Below, one piece after another: positions 45,174-58,764 of a stretch of DNA of 64,000 nt. The translations under genes and the position numbers were made by a program. The notes under the pieces are model-generated. The model saw only the letters and a program-made list of their open reading frames with translations. It had not been told where the DNA came from and searched no databases. Positions within the stretch are counted from its first letter, which is position 1. The number at the start of each line of letters is the position of its first letter. Source of the stretch: Nectonema munidae (taxonomy: Eukaryota; Nematomorpha; Nectonematoida; Nectonematidae); contig JAUIRK010000896.1 in the NCBI GenBank assembly GCA_030549495.1, positions 1,161,501-1,225,500 of the forward strand, read 5' to 3'.

Positions 45174-47373
45174 TTATTTTATTGAAAAAAGTGTATCTTT
45201 AGAAGACAAAGTAGACACATTTTCCGAAAGGCGATCTTGACTGATGGCAGATCGATGATTTTGGTTGAGCCAGGTTCGAACATACTTGCCGAAATCCACG
45301 AGGGCAATTGGTGGTCCGTTTATGGTTAAAAGTATAGCACTACAAGTTTGCACGCTCATTTGGTTTCGCTCTAGAGTGCAAACGTCGTTCATTGCACTGA
45401 ACCCAAAAGTATTTATTATTTTCAAAAAATTCTTGTACTCGGTTGATTGAGCTCCTGATTTGAATTCGCGAAATGCGAAAACGATGGAAAAGACATCCTG
45501 CTTGAAATATCGGGCGACGTCCATCACTTCTCTGTCTCCGTAAGTAAGCAACTCATCTTCTTCTTTGGACCACCTTCTTGGGTCCATATAACTACAATTT
45601 GTCATCAATTTTGTATCGAATCGACTACTCAAATTGTCAATAAGAGCTTGAATGAATTGGCTTCGGAAATTAGACTGGGGAGAACCGGATAATTTAATGC
45701 CTTTGAAAGTTCTCTCTTTTTCATATTCCTCCATGTGTTCGAGAAAAGATGGTCCTCCTTTTTCTTTGTATAATTCCAAAATTTTTCGAAGTCGAAGTAT
45801 TTCTGCTGAAATTGATATAAGATTAGCTCTTTGTTTTTGCATCTTAAAAAAGAAATGAACGGAAAAACATATGGATACATAATACAAAAAATAGAAAATA
45901 TCAAGAGACTTACATTTAAACTTAATGCTTTCAGTTCATATAAACAGTCTTTGATAGTACACATTTGTTCAATAACTTGTAATCGCTCCATAATATTAGC
46001 CATTTTCTTCAACTTTGCATCCGATTTAGAGAATAAAGCATGAATTGCCTGATAGTTGTTCCATAGACTATCAACAGCTGAAAATGAAGAAAAACACCAT
46101 CTCACATCAAAAATCCTACCAACTTTACGAAGTTTACACTCCAAGACACATGCAACACTTTTCAACAAACGTTGATTTTTTGGAGAGCGGGAGAAAGTAG
46201 AATTGAGTTTGTCCAAAAAAATGGTGAAGTGATTAACTTGAGTGACACTTTTTATTGCACTGTGCACAGTGAGCTCAAGTCGATGAGCGAAACAATGAAA
46301 AGATGGCAATTCAGGAACACCAATGAGATCCGAAAATTTCTTAATGAGGCCGCCTTTGTGACCAATCATCACAGATGCGCCATCAGATCCAACAGCTAAA
46401 AGTTTACGTTAGACAACTTCGATGCCAAGCGCATGCACAAATGACTCAAAAAGGGCCTGGGAAATTAATTCAGTCCTCCCATTAATTTAACTTTGACATT
46501 TCCCAAAAATAAATTCTGAACGTCTCTTTTTACATCAAGTCTAACATAGGAAATTAAAACAGACAAATTGCTTACAGTGGTTGATTCATCCACCATAATT
46601 GAAAAGTGCAAACATTCAGAACTTTTTATGTGTGCAATGATTTCAGCTTTCATTTCTTGCGCTATAAATGTGATAATATTTTTGCAAGCATGATCACTAA
46701 ATAGTAATAATCCCATTTTAAGTCCATTCAATTGTTGGAGTTCTCTTATTTTTTGTGCTTTTTAAAAGACAAGTCTTCTTTAGCAATCATATACGCTGTC
46801 CTAAATACTTGAACCGTTTCTTGGTGCCTAGATTCCACGAAATTTGAAGCTTGTAAACGCTATTCATTGATGGAAGCCGTAATTAAATCCTTATCTCTGT
46901 CTTTGATAGCTTAAGCAATTAAATCATGAGATTTTGATTTCGAGTGCTCGCTAACTTTCTCAGATAACTTTTTTCTTTCTTTGCCCTTTACCCTCCACTA
47001 GAGACGACTATTTCACTCCACTGCTTTTCTAGACTTAAGCCAATTGATGCATACTTAGGCGGCATTTTCATAAAGTCTTCGCACGTTTTGCAGAAAAGTT
47101 TTTGATCTTTGTGAGTGTGCCATGGATGACGATTTTTCCAGATGTTATAGAGTGTCTCTGTAAGTCCGATTGGCAATTGGTTCACCTTTTTTGAAGCGAT
47201 TTCTTCAGAACTTATGCTTTCTTCATCTATATCTTGGAAAAAAAGTGGCTCAAAGCTACAAGATGGCATTGATTAATCGACAGTCCTTTTTGGGATGGCA
47301 AAGCTTCATCCCTGACTTTTTTTGCTACACCTTGACTCTTTAAAAACCGAGTTAAAGTCGTTTGTCGCTTCAT
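45174..47373 (-). pseudogene. hAT transposase of the KIAA1586-like group, broken, with an intron
   Basis: Minus-strand gene opening at ATG 47373 (MKRQTTLTRFLKSQGVAKK). Blocks in order: a zinc-finger-like segment (WHTHKDQKLFCKTCEDFMKM), CLHFSIMVDESTTVSNLSVL (first catalytic aspartate), LLAVGSDGASVMIGHKGGLI (DGA block), SFHCFAHRLELTVHSAI (C-x-x-H), RWCFSSFSAVDSLW, and a C-terminal region to 45174. A canonical 70-bp intron (GTAAGT donor after KALSLN at about 45914, TTTTTTAAG acceptor at about 45845) joins KALSLN to MQKQRANLISI in frame. Near 46435-46490 a frame change and one in-frame stop interrupt it, and others lie near 46740-47280. KIAA1586-type genes are known domesticated hATs, but this copy is degraded. 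Confidence 0.8.
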
Positions 47374-49453
47374 CTTCAATTAGTACTGATATATAGTAGT
47401 ATCAATGAATCTGAAATATAGTAGAAATTACGCGATAAAAATTATGAATCACAATATATACAAAATATACACATAACAAACACATTAAATCTTGTTCATG
47501 AAAGCATGAAACTTGAATACATAAATGATTATGGAAAAATTTTTACTGAAAATGAACTGATAAGTGTAATGAAAAAAATTTAAAAAACAAATTGAGTAAG
47601 GTTAAATCATATAAAGATACCGTATTATTAAATTGAATGAAGTAACTAAAATTGTTTGTACTTTGGAGAAAAAATTTTACGATGATAATAAAATTTGTTA
47701 AAAGTTCTTCATTTTTGTAGTAAATAATTCTCTTTTTTATAGTTCTTTCTTGCCAAAAAATTATTAAAATAAAAAATTGGAAAAAAATAAAATTTATTGA
47801 AAAGTAAAAAATGACAAATAGAAATTTTCATCTTATGCCTGCCCTGTTGAAGCTATATTAATGTTATTAAGGATATACATGGCGTAGTTGGAGTAAAATA
47901 GCAAAAAATCGGATTGTGTTAACGTGAAACAGTTTTTTTTAGTGTTTAGAATAACCTCATGGCTACAAGATATAAAAATTAAACTACCGATTCCTTAAGA
48001 ATATTTAATTAATTTTCTTGAAAAATTTAACTTATTAATTAACTTAAATTTTAATTAAATTTTTTTTGTTTTAACTTTTAAGAATGCACCTACTTCCTAA
48101 TAAATTTATCTTTAAATATTTTTAAAGTATCATTAGTTTACCACAAAATTTACGAGAAAACAAAAAATGTTCAAATAAAAGTTGTAAGTCACGGTGTAAA
48201 CCAAAATGCTAAAACTGAAAAAAATCAATATGTTAAATAGATATATTTAATGTATTATACTATTATATATTATTAATATATAATGTATATTATATATTAA
48301 AATAATATATAATATATAATGATATATTATACACTCAAAAATTGTGAAAATTGTTTAGAAAATTTGTAATAAATTTAATTTACAATGGTTTTTTTTATTT
48401 ATCATGTAAACATAGAATAATTGATTAGATCTCAATAAATTATTTTATACGTTATAAATTTTTTGTTGAAGAAAAAGAAGAAAATACAATCAAGAATAAA
48501 GATAAAAATAAAACAAAGATCAAATCAAAACAAAAACTTCAAACAAAAAAAGTATACTTATTCATTAAAATGATTTATATTTATATTCGTATAGCGAGTA
48601 TAATTTAATGAAAAAGAGTAAAGTTTAACTTGTATGTAGATGGCGTTAATCCTATACTTGTAATGATATAATATACTTATTTTGCTATATTGAAAAAAGT
48701 AATTATTTAAGAAATAGTTAATTCTATGGCTTTTTTGACTTTTTTTAAATGTATTTATGTAGTTAAATTGCCTTAATAATCGATATGGCGTAAAATTCCA
48801 TGTACCTATGTGCGGAGGTAAAAGTTATGTGAATAAAATTCTACCAGATACAAGATAAATTTTAATGTTGGCAGCATTGCAAAGTAAAAAGTTGTGACGC
48901 AGAAAAGAGAATGGGAGGAAATTGAGGAAGAATAGAGAAAAGGTAAAAATGATTAAATGCCTTGGATTGAACGCTTTTATATGTACAAAATTGAAGTTGC
49001 ATAATTTTCTGAAATATATTTGATCCATCACTCAAGGCTAAAAGTTGTACTAACCAAAAAGGAAGAGGTTTTTTGCATCATAAAAAATGAGAAATTGCAT
49101 GATACACGCAGATTGATAGGATAAGCGTATGTGACAGAAAGAGAAATAGAGCTTTTTTGCGAAACAGACCATGTACAATTATTAAAATAATTTTATTTAA
49201 TTAGCATAAAAGTCTCTATATCTAAATACAATTTGTTAAAGGATTCTTTTGAAGAAAATTTATGTCAAGTCTATTTTAGTGTTGCGAAAACACACAATTC
49301 AATTAAAATTTATGTTTCAGTTTTTTACTCTATATTATTTAAATTTAAAATGTCTCATTTTCTCTTGATCTACTTGTTAATCATTGTTATCATCATCATA
49401 ATCACGACCAACTTTAGCTTTATCATTAAACTTACATTCACCATCACCACCAC
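47374..49453. other. No gene; AT-rich, with a TATA-rich palindromic patch
   Basis: The patch at 48237-48335 consists almost only of TATATT/AATATA words in both orientations. At 48630-48645 the phrase TAGATGGCGTTAA is the complement of TTAACGCCATCTA at 31745-31757, which could be a shared TTAA-type terminus. Bases 49441-49453 hold imperfect CAC/CAT units leading into the large repeat. Confidence 0.5.
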
Positions 49454-50867
<1,414 letters not shown>

Positions 50868-51087
50868 TATACTTTTTCTAACTATAGAATGCTGCAGTTG
50901 TTTTATTTCTTTTTTTGGATACATTTCTCTTTGAATGAGATGAAAATTTTCATGTACTATCAAACTTATCTAGAAAAATATAAAGTTGTTCCACAAACTA
51001 AAAAAATCATTAGCTTCTCTTACATGTCTTGCAGTATTTACTAAAATTAAATTTACTCTCATAACAGTGAATATAAAAATAGTTTTA

Positions 51088-52010
51088 TCAAGATTTTTTT
51101 TGAACGCAATTAACTTCACCCCTCATTACTGAAGCTCCTTCAAATCCTAAACCAACAAGGGATATTTTATAATCCAAACCCAAACTCTCTAAACCCTTCA
51201 AAATTACATTAAAAATTGATTCGGCATCTAACATAGTCATTTGTGTGAAAGATATAAAACATTCTTGAATACAATTTGATATTTCATCATAAAATCTCAC
51301 AACCAAACCCAACTCCTCAGCTCTTCTAACATCTTTTGCTTCATGTGCTTGAACAGAAAAATACGAACAAGCTTTAATTTTCTCTGCTATTTCTTCTCTT
51401 ACCATGGAGGCAGGAGTAGAGATCATTTCGTTTTGTATTGCTGAACTAGTGTATTTTTCGTTTTTTGGACCATATTTAATTTATCAGCAATAATTTGATC
51501 ATGTTTAGCAATAAATTGCAAAAATTTGCTTACATTTCCTAGATTCAATTCATCATCACCTTCTCTGTGGCTTCGTAGAGAAATGTCTTGCGTAACAGTC
51601 AAAATAATTATTTCACAGACAGTCTTTATGTAATGACGATTCTCTTTATCTTTTTTCATATTCTTTACTCATACTTTGAAGGAGAGAAGTTTGGTTCCAT
51701 TTTATTACGTTGGTATTCAGTCCACGCAATACAGGAAGACTTGTGACACTGTTAAGAAATGTGTTTATCAATCACACCCTCTTTTCCATGGGGTTTTTTC
51801 CTAACGACGAAAACCAGTTTTAATGAACTCCTCATCATCATTTCCAAAAGAAGGTAAAGAAAAGTGTCTTCATGGAAAGCTAGGTTGAACAGGTTTCATA
51901 CTGGCCGATTGAAATATGTCGTTTGACACATTGTTTTTATTTTGAAAAGAAAATTCCATATATTTTTCAATATTTTTTTTTCGAAATCTCTCTTAATCAA
52001 GCTCTTCTTC
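51088..52010 (-). pseudogene. hAT transposase, ZMYM1-like (DUF4371), N-terminal part
   Basis: The minus strand reads, from about 52000, a decayed finger-like N-terminus, then CIAWTEYQRNKMEPN, then in 51659-51423 YIKTVCEIIILTVTQDISLR SHREGDDELNLGNVSKFLQF, the DUF4371 opening (the family has IAFRGHxE). Then in 51426-51088 KIKACSYFSVQAHEAKDVRR, LVVRFYDEISNCIQECFISF and YKISLVGLGFEGASVMRGEV (the DGAS block, here EGAS). The sequence ends before the C-x2-H and dimerization regions. At least two frame changes are present. The catalytic aspartates are replaced or unclear, so it is inactive. Confidence 0.8.
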
Positions 52011-52236
52011 ACTTTTTGTTTCACAATTATTGCTTTTTTGAAGAGTGAGAAACTTATCAACGAATTATGAGAAAGGATAGTTTAATCAATAGTTTAGTTT
52101 CTTAAAAATAAATATAGGCAACAGTTTATCAAAAAACCTTCAATATGAAGAAAGTAATTTACATAAAAAGTGCTCCAAAATAAAATAAGTAGAACAGATT
52201 GAACTGAAAAAAGGGCTGTATCAAGGAGGAGGGCAG

Positions 52237-52990
52237 TGGGGGACTTTTTATCTAAATAAGTATATAAAGTTTTTTACACATGTATACCCATTTTCAAGTA
52301 AGCTGAATTCAGTGGTGATATTCATTTTTTATAAAAATCAATCAAACCTGTCAAAAAATTGATCTAAATGTGACAGCTCATCTCAAAAAAGAAACTTTTA
52401 TCTAAATAATTATATAATGTTTTTTACACATATACACCCATTTTCAAACATGCTGAATTAAACGGTGATATTCATTTTTTTTTATAAAAATCAATTAAAG
52501 TTAACAAAGCATTGATTTATATATGACAGCTCATCTTAAAAAGAAACTTTTTATCTAAGTAATAATATAAAGTTTTTTACACATATATACCCATTTTTAA
52601 GTATGCGTAATTCAGTGGTGATATTCATTTTTTTTATAAAAATCAATCAAAACTGTCAAAAAATTGATTTATCCCAAAAAGAAAGGATCAGGCACGGTTT
52701 TTTGAATTAGAGAATTACGTTTAATAGAAAGTATAGGGAGGTGATGATGTTTACCGTGTATGGCATTTTACACACATATACCCATTTTCAAGTAGGCTGT
52801 GTTTACTGGTTATATTCTTTTTTTTTATAAATATTAGTCAAACCTGACAAAATAATTTAAATATGACATCCCATGTCAAAATTAAAATTTTTATTCTTTT
52901 AAAGTTTTTTATACATTTCAAGTATGCAGAATTTAATGGTGATGTTTATTTTTTATGAAACCAATAAAACCTGTCAAAAAATCTATTAAA
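52237..52990 (+). repeat. Tandem array A, ~150-bp period (satellite-like)
   Basis: The phrase TTTTTACACATATATACCCA recurs at about 52271, 52421, 52574 and 52767, with a worn copy near 52905. Each is followed by TTTTCAAGTATGCTGAATTC-like words, GGTGATATTCATTTTTT, and CAATCAAACCTGTCAAAAAA. The period is about 150 bp with one longer unit. Matching words occur inverted at 15200-15260. It precedes the larger repeat at 53040 and may be its 5' part. Confidence 0.75.
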
Positions 52991-53039
52991 CCTGTAAATC
53001 AATGTCAAATATATAAACATAAAAATAATTCCATCTTTT

Positions 53040-55392
53040 TGGCTACAAATTCGTTATCGGCTCGTAGTCTCTACGTCATATTATAATTTACAGTATGTAA
53101 TTTTGGTATTCATTCTATGATGATCTTTTCTTGGTAGCTCTTTTTTCATTAGAAATTTATATTCTTCAATGTGTGTTCGAAAATTTTTTTATAAGGATAA
53201 AATTACTTATTACTCTCTCAAAGCATTCTGATTAAAGAATCTTCTTGATGATCTTAGACTTTTTTTATCAGTATCGTGTATTTTATTATCAGGCCTGAAT
53301 ATTTGTCAACCAATCTTATTTCAAAGGATTTTTTCTGATGAATCATTCGTGCTGTTGATTGTTCAATTTCAAAAAGTTGTCAACGTTCTTCATCTAAAAA
53401 ATTATCTCTTTGAGGAAAAAGATGGACAAATTCAATTTAAATTAAAAATATCTTGATAGTGATAAAATTCTCACATATTGGCATCTGTGCCATTTTTGAT
53501 AAATCTGACCTATTCTAAATTTTCAGATTTCCAACCCATCTTAGCTAAATGTTAACAGTAATCCTAGATGATAAGATATAGATTTAAATATTTTTCATTT
53601 GTAAAGGAGGAACTTCTTTTTCACAGTCAAAATTTTTTTTGAAGCATCTAATACTATATAATTAAACCACTTCCTACTTCATTAGAACATTGTAGATCTT
53701 CCATTTAGTTAAGATACATATTTTTTTTTAATTATTTGTTTTGATCACATGTTCTCTTTTCAATTAGTTTTCAACTTGGTTCCTTCTCTCATACAAATTT
53801 TCAAAAGATTTTATAATACGTTTTATTTTTTTTAATAAATATTTCATAATCAAGATGATTGTAGAAAGTATTATAAGCAAAAATATACAAAAAAAAGTAT
53901 ATTTTTACTATATACCTAATATGCAGCCATTTTTTGAAATTTTTTTACAGAACTGATTTTCAGGCATACATTACTAATTCAATTGCCACTTTGAGATATT
54001 TTTTAACCGTATTATCCAAAATCCAGTACAGAAATAAAATAAGCATAGTCGATTTGGTATAAAACAGATATTTTATTTTTTTGAAAATATTTTTGAAGAT
54101 AGTATCTAGAAGTAAACCGCAAATCTGATTCAAGCTTCCAGATATTTTAAAACCATAAATTCCAAACTTGAGTCCAAAACTGAAAAAAGTATCTTCCATT
54201 TAGCATAAAAACAGATATCTTATTTAAATTTCAAAAATATTTCTGTAGACATTAGACGTAAATCGAAAATTTGATTGACACTTTCAGACATTTAAAACCT
54301 CTAATTGCAAAAAATGATTTCAGAAATAAAAATTATCATGAGTTCAGAAATGAAAACAGCATGATTGATTTGGTATAAAAACATATATTTCAAGAGAATA
54401 TTTTTGGAGACAATTTTTAGAAGTAAACCGCAAATTTGATTAATACTTATAGGTATTTTCAAATCCTAAATGTAAAAAATGAGTTCAAAAATGAAAACAG
54501 CATGATCGATTTGGTATAAAAACAAATATTTCATGTAAAATTGAGAGAATATTTTTGGAGATAGCTTTTGGAAGTAAACCGCAAATTTTGACTGATATTT
54601 TAAAACCTCTAAATTTGAAAAATGAGTTCAAAAATGAAAACAGCATGGTTGATTTGGTATAAAACATATATTTCATTGTAAAATTTGAATGAATGTTTTT
54701 GGAGACAATTTTTAGAAGTAAACCGCAAATTTGATTAATACTTATAGGTATTTTCACATCCTAAACGTAAAAAATTAGTCCAGAAATGAAACCGGCATGG
54801 CCGATTTAGTATAAGACATATATTTAATGTAAAATGTGAAGAATGTTTTTGGAGACAATTTTAAGAAGTAAACCGCAAATTTGATTAATACTTATAGGTA
54901 TTTTCAAATCCTAAATGTAAAAAATGAGTCCAGAAATGAAAACAGCATGACCGATTTAGTATAAAAACATATATTTTATGTAAAATTCGAAGGTATATTT
55001 TATTAGGTATATTTTTGATCAATCAAAATTTTGATTGACATTTTCTAAAAAGTAGCCATGATTATTGAAAAAATTAAATATATAAAGTGTTATGCGTTCC
55101 AAACTGTATATAATTATAAATTTTCAGGGTATTATATAATATAGATCCTTAGTTATAAGATTAAGTACAGATAATGTCAAAATTTTGCTGAAAAATTTTA
55201 ATTTTTTATTTTGAGTGACAGTTATGGACATGAAGGGGTCATTCAACTACCATGAAAATGGTTTCAAAAGATGCAGCTAGCGATTTTAGGAAAAGTCACA
55301 AAATTTGAAGGGATATGATTCAGCCAATTTTCTACAATTAATTTTTTAGTGAAGGGGGGGGGGGACCTTTTACGCCCCCAGCACTAATAGGG
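53040..55392 (+). repeat. TTAA-flanked satellite-bearing repeat, copy 2
   Basis: Best-preserved copy. 53040-53500 matches 461-1000. 53960-55010 is a tandem array of six units of about 150 bp keyed on AGAAGTAAACCGCAAATTTG (54111, 54257, 54421, 54572, 54715 and 54866). 55130-55392 is the unique tail, matching 3100-3330 (GGGTCATTCAACTACCAT). The right end, a G/C run then CAGCACTAATAGGG, is followed by TTAA at 55393-55396. The reverse complement of the end reads TTAACCCTATTAGTG. A hAT coding frame continues directly from this TTAA, suggesting insertion into that hAT. No protein is encoded. Confidence 0.7.
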
Positions 55393-55396
55393 TTAA

Positions 55397-57428
55397 TCCA
55401 AGGGCATTTTCATGCGTTTTAACAAATGGGGAGGTTGTCGATCGTGAGTGGTTTGTTTATTCTCCATCCAGGGATAGTTTATTTTGCTTTCCATGTATGT
55501 TGTTTTCTTCAGATAGAAGTTTAAAATTATGTACTAGGAGATAATTATTGAAAAAAATCAAACTTTGAAAGTTCATGAAACGAGCGCAAAACATATTGAT
55601 TCTATTATATCTCTAGCTGACTGCTCTTCTGCTGCTGGCCGCATTGATGAAAAGTTATACAAAAATATTTACGATCAAAAAAGTTATTGGAAAAATGTGC
55701 TTTTACGTTGTGTTGCAACAATTAAATTTCTTTGTGAAAGGGGTTTACCACTTCGGGAAAGCAATGGGATTATCGGTTCTAAGAGCAATTATTTGTGAAT
55801 ATTATAACTGATTGGTCAATTTGATTCTTTTCTATCTCAACATATTCGTCAATTTGCAAATCGCGGGCGTGGTCATTCATCTTACCTTTCTAAAACAATA
55901 AGTGATGAAATTGTTACGTTAATGGGCCATACAGTGCTCAGTTTCATCAAAGAAGAGATTGTTGGGTCTAGATATTTCTCTGTTTCAGTGGATTCAACAC
56001 CATATATTTCTCGTACAGACCTGCTCACAATAATTATTCATCATGTTAACATGACAAATTATGAACCCGTAGAACGATTTCTCACTTTCAACAATATTTC
56101 CAGTCACACTGGCCAGAATCTCGCAGATACTCTTCTTCAGGACTTGTCGAAGCAGAAGATTGATTTTTATTACTGCCGTGGACAGACCTATGACAATGCA
56201 AGCAATATGTCTGGCAAATATATTGGAATGCAGCAAATTTTGAAAAAAAATAATCACTTAGTCGATTATATTCCGTGCGCATGCCTCTCGCTTAATTTAG
56301 TAGGCCAATCTGCAGTGGACTGTTGCGTTGAAGCTGATTCTTACTTTAGGTTTTTGCACCAGTTGTATAACTTTTATTTGGGTTCTACACATCAATGGGA
56401 AATTTTGTTATCTATGTTAAACACGAGTCTAATTGTCTTACTTTAGATATTTTACTTAGATACTCGATGATCTGCCAGAGCAAAAGCTACTGACACTGTT
56501 TTCAGTGCATATAAGCAATTCCAGATTGGCCTAGAAGAAATCGTAGCTGATAATAACCAAACTGGCGACACAAATGGTTACTAAAGAGGTGGCTTTTTTG
56601 TGTGAGATATGGAATGACATTCTACAGCGCTTTAATCAATGCTGCATACTACTGCAGAGCGCCAGCATTGAACTGACGACATCTGTTAGTCTTATGAAAA
56701 GCCTAGATAAATTTGTGAGTGAATGTAGAGAAAAGTTTGACTTTTACGATGAAAAAGCTTCTGACCGGAGTGCGAACAAATCTTATAAGTTTGAAAATGA
56801 ATCACGTCGTATACCGAAAAGAAAAAAGCATTTTTGTGAAGGAAGTGCTGTTGATGCAATAAAAGGAATGTCAGAAGTGGATAGATTTAAAGTGAACACT
56901 TTTTATGTTATAAATGACCAGCTCAGCAGTGCTTTGAAGCAATCCATTAAATCATATTCATTTGTTCAAGAGCGTTTTAGTGTTTTAACGAAATTTGATT
57001 CGATGAAGATATTAAAGTTTCAATCAAAAGGCTTGTTAATTTATACTAAAAAGTTTTATCTTCTGAATTTTACTCAGAATTTAGACAATTTATTTTTGAG
57101 TCAAAAAAAAATACAACAGAAAAGAGTCAATGGGCATCGCCAAACACATTTTCAAGTTATTGCACACAGCCGGGGTATATACTGCATTGCCGAACACCGA
57201 AGTAATTTTTGAATATATTTGTCATTGATGTCTACTAATTGCTCGGAAGAACGCTCTTTTTCGCAGCTATCCAGAATTATGGATGTGAAGCGATCTACTA
57301 TGAGACAGGATCGTCTTTTGGTACTGGCACTTATGTGTATTGAAAGAGAGGTTCTAGATGAAATCGACTTCACCTCAATTATAGATGAATTTGCTACAAA
57401 TTTGAAAATGTGCAATACTAAAATCTAA
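55397..57428 (+). pseudogene. hAT transposase, ZMYM1-like (DUF4371), broken
   Basis: Plus-strand gene starting right after the TTAA repeat: LTNGEVVDREWFVYSPSRD and LFCFPCMLF form the TTF/ZMYM-type zinc-binding start. Then KSYWKNVLLRCVATIKFLCE RGLPLR (DUF4371 opening), SRYFSVSVDSTPYISRTDL (first catalytic aspartate), YYCRGQTYDNASNMSGKYIG (D-N-A-S block), YIPCACLSLNLVG (C-x-x-H block with H replaced), a helical insertion domain in 56574-57212, and the dimerization end STNCSEERSFSQLSRIMDVK RSTMRQDRLLVLALM with a stop at 57428. At least four frame changes or stops separate these blocks. It is the most complete hAT of this type in the window, but inactive. Confidence 0.85.
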
Positions 57429-58420
57429 AAAGTTTAAATTTTAAATTGTGCAATAATAATTTTTTTATATTTTAAAATTTATATTAATTCATATCAAGCC
57501 TGTAACTATGGAGAGACATCGAAAAACTTTTTCGATTAGCTTATTTTGGTAAAAATCAAAGTTTATTAAAAAAATTTTGGAAAAACTTTTTTGCCTAGGC
57601 GATCTTTTTGAGAAAATTCAAATGTTTCCAAAATAGATTTTGCTCTCCCAGTGTCTCCTTTCTCTGTGATTTTACCTATTTTAAGACCAATGTTCCCAGA
57701 GGGAATGCACACGAACTCTTGCTTTCAATGTAATTAAATAAGAATTAGTCAAGTCAGCTACTTTGTTTCGTCGCAAATGCCTTAAAAACAAACAATAAGC
57801 TTTTGGTTAATATTTAATTAATTTTAAAGTTTAATTTCAAAGTAATTTGATCGATTAAATATCTTTTAAGCATGTAAAAAACACCATTATAATTTTCTTC
57901 ATCAAAATTTTAATTATAAAGGAAAATTTATTAAACCCTCTCAAACACAATGCGTAATCGGTAACACACGAAAGAAAAATTGGCTTAAATTTATAAGAAA
58001 ATTCGTTCAAAAAGAAAAGCAGACGATTAATTTTCGAAAATCAATTTTTTTAGAATGTGTAAGAAAATATTCAGCATTATGCAACTATTCTTTAAAATAT
58101 TTTAAAGTCAAAATTTTATTACAACCTAAAATAATAAGTATATTCTAATAAAAACTATTCAATCTTCAACAATTGAAATGCTCGCTCAACTTCAAAAATA
58201 TAAAACAAGGGAAAAATAGCCATATTCCTTGTGGATACTTTGAAGGAATCAATGATCGTTTGATAAGAATATCTATATTTTTTCAGTCGATCAAATTATT
58301 TTGCACTAATTTTGGTAAACTTTCGGGAAATGAGCTTAAATAACTTTAGATTGTATTTTTTTAGCGGCCCGCATAAACATCTTTGGCGAGTCGCAGTTTT
58401 CCTATTTCTGGATTATATTG
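57429..58420. other. 3' flank of the hAT, no gene
   Basis: Near 57671 the phrase ACCTATTTTAAGACCAATGTTCC resembles one end of the piggyBac-type MITE at 5270 and 10724, but the other end is not found. The rest is AT-rich. Confidence 0.4.
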
Positions 58421-58756
58421 GGTACTTTCCTGTTATCGCCCCACCACCCATCGCTTTTCTACCACGATAAATATTCTTGTATTGTTTTAACCTAACCTAC
58501 ATTAAACTTACTATATATCATTTATCAAAACCTTTTTCATAGAAAAAAAAGCCCATAAATGGAAAATTTAAAGAAATTGATTCGAAAACTTGACAACGAA
58601 TTTTTTTTTTTGAATTTTTTTTTTGAAATTTTTTTTTTTGAATTTTATCCACCTACAGATTAAAAGATTTTTCACTTGTTTTTTTTAATACATTTGTGTA
58701 CTTTAATACATGTTTTATAACATTTTGGCATGGTGGGGCGATAACAGGAAAGTACC
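58421..58756. mobile_element. 336-bp MITE with perfect 26-bp TIRs
   Basis: The left end GGTACTTTCCTGTTATCGCC and six more bases (CCCACC then A) are matched perfectly by the complement of the right end. It is flanked by TTATATTG on both sides (58413-58420 and 58757-58764), a perfect 8-bp target duplication. The interior is T-rich, with GAATTTTTTTTT repeated three times near 58600-58640. The identity of ends and duplication indicates a recent insertion. GG ends and an 8-bp duplication are compatible with Merlin, as in the element at 20781, but hAT and P also make 8 bp, so the family is open. Confidence 0.88.
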
Positions 58757-58764
58757 TTATATTG

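Noticed and set aside
48237-48335. Replication-origin-like AT palindrome
   Set aside because: Simple TATATT/AATATA words are common in this AT-rich sequence, and nothing else marks an origin.
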